From assembly GCA_003457135.1 (NCBI GenBank), contig DMSQ01000094.1, positions 39,948 to 101,557 of the forward strand: a DNA stretch of 61,610 bases, in the 5' to 3' direction. Positions 58,591-61,610 of this stretch are shown here, piece by piece. Origin of the DNA: Prolixibacteraceae bacterium. GTDB lineage: Bacteria; Bacteroidota; Bacteroidia; Bacteroidales; Prolixibacteraceae. The position numbers were made by a program, and so were the translations under genes. Below the pieces are notes generated by a model. The model worked only from the letters and a program-made list of their open reading frames with translations. It was not told where the DNA came from and did not search any database. Every line of letters starts with the position of its first letter. The stretch's first letter is position 1.

Positions 58591-61500
58591 ATGAACCTCT
58601 TTCAGGAAATAATAACAGGCTTATTATGTCTTGTCGTTTACCTTGCCCTTTGGGAATTGACCCTGCGGAGCCGGCGAAACGAACCTTTTCTCCTTTGGGA
58701 AAATATCAAAATAGTTTTTAAGTCACTCTGTTACGCAACTTCCGGCTTCATTTCTTCCAACATACAATCAAACGGGCAGTATCCGCGATTAGTACAAAAA
58801 GCCAAACGTTTTTTTGAACCCATCACCCATTCTTTCCTTACGTTCTGCAAATCCAATAGGAAAGAAAACCGAATCGAATACATTCGTTCGGGTGGTTTTC
58901 CTGCGCCTGACGGGCAGAAACAGGTACATTTAAAACGCAGTCTTTTTGATTTTAATCCGGGTTTACTGCTTCGTTTGATTTGGAAACCAAGGATTTTGGC
59001 AGTAGTATTATTATTTTTTGTTTTTGTTGTCAATGTTATTGGGGCAACGATAACAAGTACCGCAACAGGCGGTAACTGGAATAATACTGCAACATGGGTT
59101 GGCGGTGTTGTGCCTGCTGCAGGCGATGATGTGGTAATTGCTGATGGTGCAACAGTTACTATTGATGTTGATCCTCCGGCCTTGGCCTCTTTGACCATCG
59201 GACAATTAGCTGCGGGAACTTTGCAGTTCGAAGCTGGATTTGCCCGTACATTAACGGTTAATGGAATTGTCAGGATTAAACCAGGAAGCACTTTTAAGAG
59301 TGCACCAACTGGATCAACAAGTACCATCACAACACATTCGCTGGTAGTTGGCGAAAGTTTGATTAACGATGGAACTATTGATTTTAGCGCCGCGGCGGGC
59401 GCAGGTGGAACTACAGCAAATGCTTCAGGCGCTGGCATAACCTTTACCGGCTCACCGAATGAAACCTTTGACTGTTCAGCCGCGACTTCTTCAACAAATC
59501 TTCGAAAAACAAACGGACTCGTTCTCAATAAAGGCATAGACAAAACCTCTGTGCTTACCTTTTCTCCCGGAGGAACATTTCAGGTACTCTCGGGCACAAC
59601 CGATGGCTTCCTATCCATTACCAACGGAACTTTCAAAATTATCGGGACAAACTCCTTTTCAAATCCGGTTTTCAATGTTACCAGTTATTCAATTCCTTCG
59701 AGCGGAGGATTCGAATTAAGTAACCCGAATGCAACTGTTGAAGGGCAAAACGGATCGGTTGACAACAATGGGGTGTTGAAAATTACTGATGGAATTTTCA
59801 ATGTTGGAATTGTTGCGGGCAATTCATCGGTAACCAACAACAACGGAACTTTTGTACTATCCGGAGGTGTGATGAATGTAGCCGGGCGATTTGTATTAAG
59901 CAATGCTGACGGTACTTTCAGTGGAGGAACACTGAACATTTCTTCCGTAGGACATGCCTCTTCAACACAGGCATCTTTTCAGTGCTCACTCACCAGCGAC
60001 CTGAGCATCAGTGGGAATTCTTTGATTACCATTTCGCAGCCTAACTCCAGTGTTACACCATACAACGACATCGAAATACTGAGCGGATCAGGTACAAAAA
60101 CCATTACCGGTGGAACTTTTCAAATAGGAACTGCCACCACGCCTGCCGGAAGTACTTTTTTGGTTAACAGTGATATTCCACTTTATAATCTGACTGTTTT
60201 TAACAGCAGTACCAAAGTTTCGCTGACCGACAACCTGACCGTGAATAATCAGCTTTCCCTGAACGGACAGCTACTGCTTAATGCCAATAATTTAATCTTA
60301 GGAACCACCGCACCGCCAATAACAGGAACTTTTGGTGCCAGCGCTGGTATGATTGTAACTGGCACAGGTGAATTTCGGAAAATGATTTCTTCCAATGGTT
60401 CTTACAATTTTCCGGTAGGTGATGTAACAGGAATTACTGATTATACACCTGTAACCCTGAATTTTACCAGTGGAACCTATGCTCCTGATGCTTACGTATT
60501 AGTGAAGGTTTTCAATGTCAAACACCCGCAAAATGTCAGTACAACCAATTATCTGAACCGGTATTGGACGATCACCACTTCGGGAATCACCAATCCGGTA
60601 TATGACATTACTGCAACTTATGCCGATGCTGATGTAACCGGTGATGAATCAAAAATCGCTGCCGGGAATTATTCCGGAACAGCCTGGGCCAGAGGGGGCA
60701 ATGCGAATTCAGGCACAAATACAATTTCAGTAACCGGCATCACTGGCAGTACGGGATTTTCGGGTATCAGGGCAGACTCTCCAACGGTTGTGATTGATAA
60801 CGGCGAAACGGCAACCATTTGTACCGGTTCTTCCCTTATTCTGAATACTACTGCCACAGGTGATCCTGCTCTTACTTTTTCATGGACTTCCAGTCCTGCA
60901 GGATTTATCTCAGCACTTGAAGAGCCCTCTGTCAGTCCCTTAATTTTAACTGATTATATCGTCACCGTAACGGATGGTAATGGATTCACAGCTTCAGATG
61001 CAATAACTGTCACAGTCAATCCAAATAACACGGTTACATTGAGTTCAGCTGCAGGGACCGATGCTCAAACCAAGTGTATTAATACTCCAATCACGGATAT
61101 CACTTATACAACCACAGGAGCAACGGGTATCGGAGCGCCAACCGGTTTGCCTGCAGGGGTAACGGCTGTCTGGGCATCCAACACAATCACCATTAGCGGA
61201 ACGCCCACAGCATCGGGAACTTTCAACTACATCGTGCCATTGACGGGTGGATGTGGCAGTGTAAATGCCACAGGAACGATCACAGTCACACCCGACATGA
61301 CAGCAGATTCGGCATCTTCAACACCAACGCTTTGTATCAATACTACGCTGACCGCGATTACCCATGCCACTACGGGAGCTACCGGTATTGGAGCAGCCAC
61401 CGGATTACCTGCAGGGGTCACGGCTGCCTGGACATCCAACACAATCACAATCAGCGGAACACCAACGGCATTTGGAACTTTCAACTACAGCATACCCTTG

Positions 61501-61610
61501 ACGGGTGGATGTGGCAGTGTAAATGCCACCGGAACGATAACCGTCACCCCCGACATGACCGCAGGGGCTGCATCTTCAACGCCAACGCTTTGTATCAATA
61601 CTGCCCTGAC
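58591..61610 (+). CDS. Giant secreted repeat protein, N-terminal part (runs off the window)
   Basis: The plus frame 1 is open from 58531 to the end, with its only early ATG at 58591. A hydrophobic segment PRILAVVLLFFVFVVNVIGA (about residues 135-154) looks like the real signal peptide; the start is therefore uncertain and may lie nearer 58936. After it come STATGGNWNNTATWVGG and VPAAGDDVVIADGATVTIDV, the opening of many T9SS-exported Bacteroidota proteins, then long Gly/Thr/Asn-rich beta-solenoid-like sequence. From about 60780 Ig/PKD-like modules follow, ending in nearly identical 258-base units (Cys codons at 61075, 61333, 61591). An adhesin or surface protein is likely. Confidence 0.85.
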   Translation, partial: MNLFQEIITGLLCLVVYLALWELTLRSRRNEPFLLWENIKIVFKSLCYATSGFISSNIQSNGQYPRLVQKAKRFFEPITHSFLTFCKSNRKENRIEYIRSGGFPAPDGQKQVHLKRSLFDFNPGLLLRLIWKPRILAVVLLFFVFVVNVIGATITSTATGGNWNNTATWVGGVVPAAGDDVVIADGATVTIDVDPPALASLTIGQLAAGTLQFEAGFARTLTVNGIVRIKPGSTFKSAPTGSTSTITTHSLVVGESLINDGTIDFSAAAGAGGTTANASGAGITFTGSPNETFDCSAATSSTNLRKTNGLVLNKGIDKTSVLTFSPGGTFQVLSGTTDGFLSITNGTFKIIGTNSFSNPVFNVTSYSIPSSGGFELSNPNATVEGQNGSVDNNGVLKITDGIFNVGIVAGNSSVTNNNGTFVLSGGVMNVAGRFVLSNADGTFSGGTLNISSVGHASSTQASFQCSLTSDLSISGNSLITISQPNSSVTPYNDIEILSGSGTKTITGGTFQIGTATTPAGSTFLVNSDIPLYNLTVFNSSTKVSLTDNLTVNNQLSLNGQLLLNANNLILGTTAPPITGTFGASAGMIVTGTGEFRKMISSNGSYNFPVGDVTGITDYTPVTLNFTSGTYAPDAYVLVKVFNVKHPQNVSTTNYLNRYWTITTSGITNPVYDITATYADADVTGDESKIAAGNYSGTAWARGGNANSGTNTISVTGITGSTGFSGIRADSPTVVIDNGETATICTGSSLILNTTATGDPALTFSWTSSPAGFISALEEPSVSPLILTDYIVTVTDGNGFTASDAITVTVNPNNTVTLSSAAGTDAQTKCINTPITDITYTTTGATGIGAPTGLPAGVTAVWASNTITISGTPTASGTFNYIVPLTGGCGSVNATGTITVTPDMTADSASSTPTLCINTTLTAITHATTGATGIGAATGLPAGVTAAWTSNTITISGTPTAFGTFNYSIPLTGGCGSVNATGTITVTPDMTAGAASSTPTLCINTAL
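61075..61610 (+). repeat. 258-base tandem coding repeats
   Basis: Each 86-residue unit runs CINT...TTGATGIGAPTGLPAGVTA, then SNTITISGTPTA, GTFNY, PLTGGCGSVNATGTITVTPD. Two complete units and the start of a third are present, highly similar at the DNA level. The pair of Cys per unit may form a disulphide. Confidence 0.9.

Noticed and set aside
58494..58721. 75-aa plus-strand ORF before the giant gene
   Set aside because: It overlaps the open frame of the giant gene in another frame and shows no recognisable features.
58731..59543. 270-aa minus-strand ORF at the start of the giant gene
   Set aside because: It is antisense to a clear secreted-protein frame and is Pro/Val-rich low-complexity sequence, as expected for a shadow.
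61075..61610. Regular 258-base repeats considered as a CRISPR-like array
   Set aside because: The repeats are coding and contiguous, and there are no unique spacers or cas genes.

Overview
The window is one contig of a Bacteroidota chromosome, most likely a free-living or gut-type Bacteroidia (Marinilabiliales/Prolixibacteraceae-like; the family is inference). The evidence is SusC-like TonB-dependent receptors, type IX secretion (T9SS) C-terminal sorting domains, TAnnTTTG -7 promoter boxes with few Shine-Dalgarno sites, fused RibBA, LytTR two-component signalling, and secreted glycan enzymes (GH29, GH26 remnant, DUF1080, Gfo/Idh/MocA with a Tat signal).

Layout. 1-5320: end of a glycan-assembly locus (GT4 partial, membrane GT2), ribBA, a small Cys-rich protein, a CBM48 protein, fmt and a membrane protein. 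5419-7856: an ECF sigma/membrane-protein operon split from its upstream neighbour by a DUF4143 ATPase, with a duplicated sigma 5' end on the far side. 8021-19310: glucosaminidase, cdd, hsp20, a TPP riboswitch driving a TonB receptor, xseA/xseB, a T9SS subtilase, a YwqK-like protein, an outer-membrane protein, a GNAT enzyme and a RES/Xre toxin-antitoxin pair. 20010-29830: dnaK, a NagX-like acyltransferase, a beta-barrel protein, M3 and M16 peptidases, flavin reductase and an O-methyltransferase. 29984-34983: a decayed and possibly transferred segment with a broken GH26 mannanase, two paralogous domain remnants, a 154-bp nested-palindrome element and two T9SS proteins of a different sorting-domain style. 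35067-44684: malic enzyme, two tRNA-Gln genes, a beheaded Nudix gene, a DUF1080 protein, dgt, a YgjP-like protease and alpha-L-fucosidase. 44774-45253: remnants of two toxin-antitoxin systems. 45301-50065: LytTR regulator, LytS-like kinase, a secreted protein and a TonB receptor. 50277-55868: oxidoreductase, Cys-tRNA(Pro) deacylase, mutarotase, lipoprotein, DUF438/hemerythrin/PAS protein and cupin. 55940-58019: ParE-like pair, a broken DUF4160/DUF2442 pair, and duplicated coiled-coil membrane proteins bracketed by a perfect 121-bp repeat. 58591-61610: start of a giant repeat-containing secreted protein that runs off the end.

The most unusual property is the number of distinct families of short, word-like stuttering and palindromic repeats between genes. 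They sit at gene ends, inside coding termini (cdd, the M3 peptidase) and exactly at the break points of decayed toxin-antitoxin genes. No CRISPR array, prophage, reverse transcriptase or transposase gene was seen.
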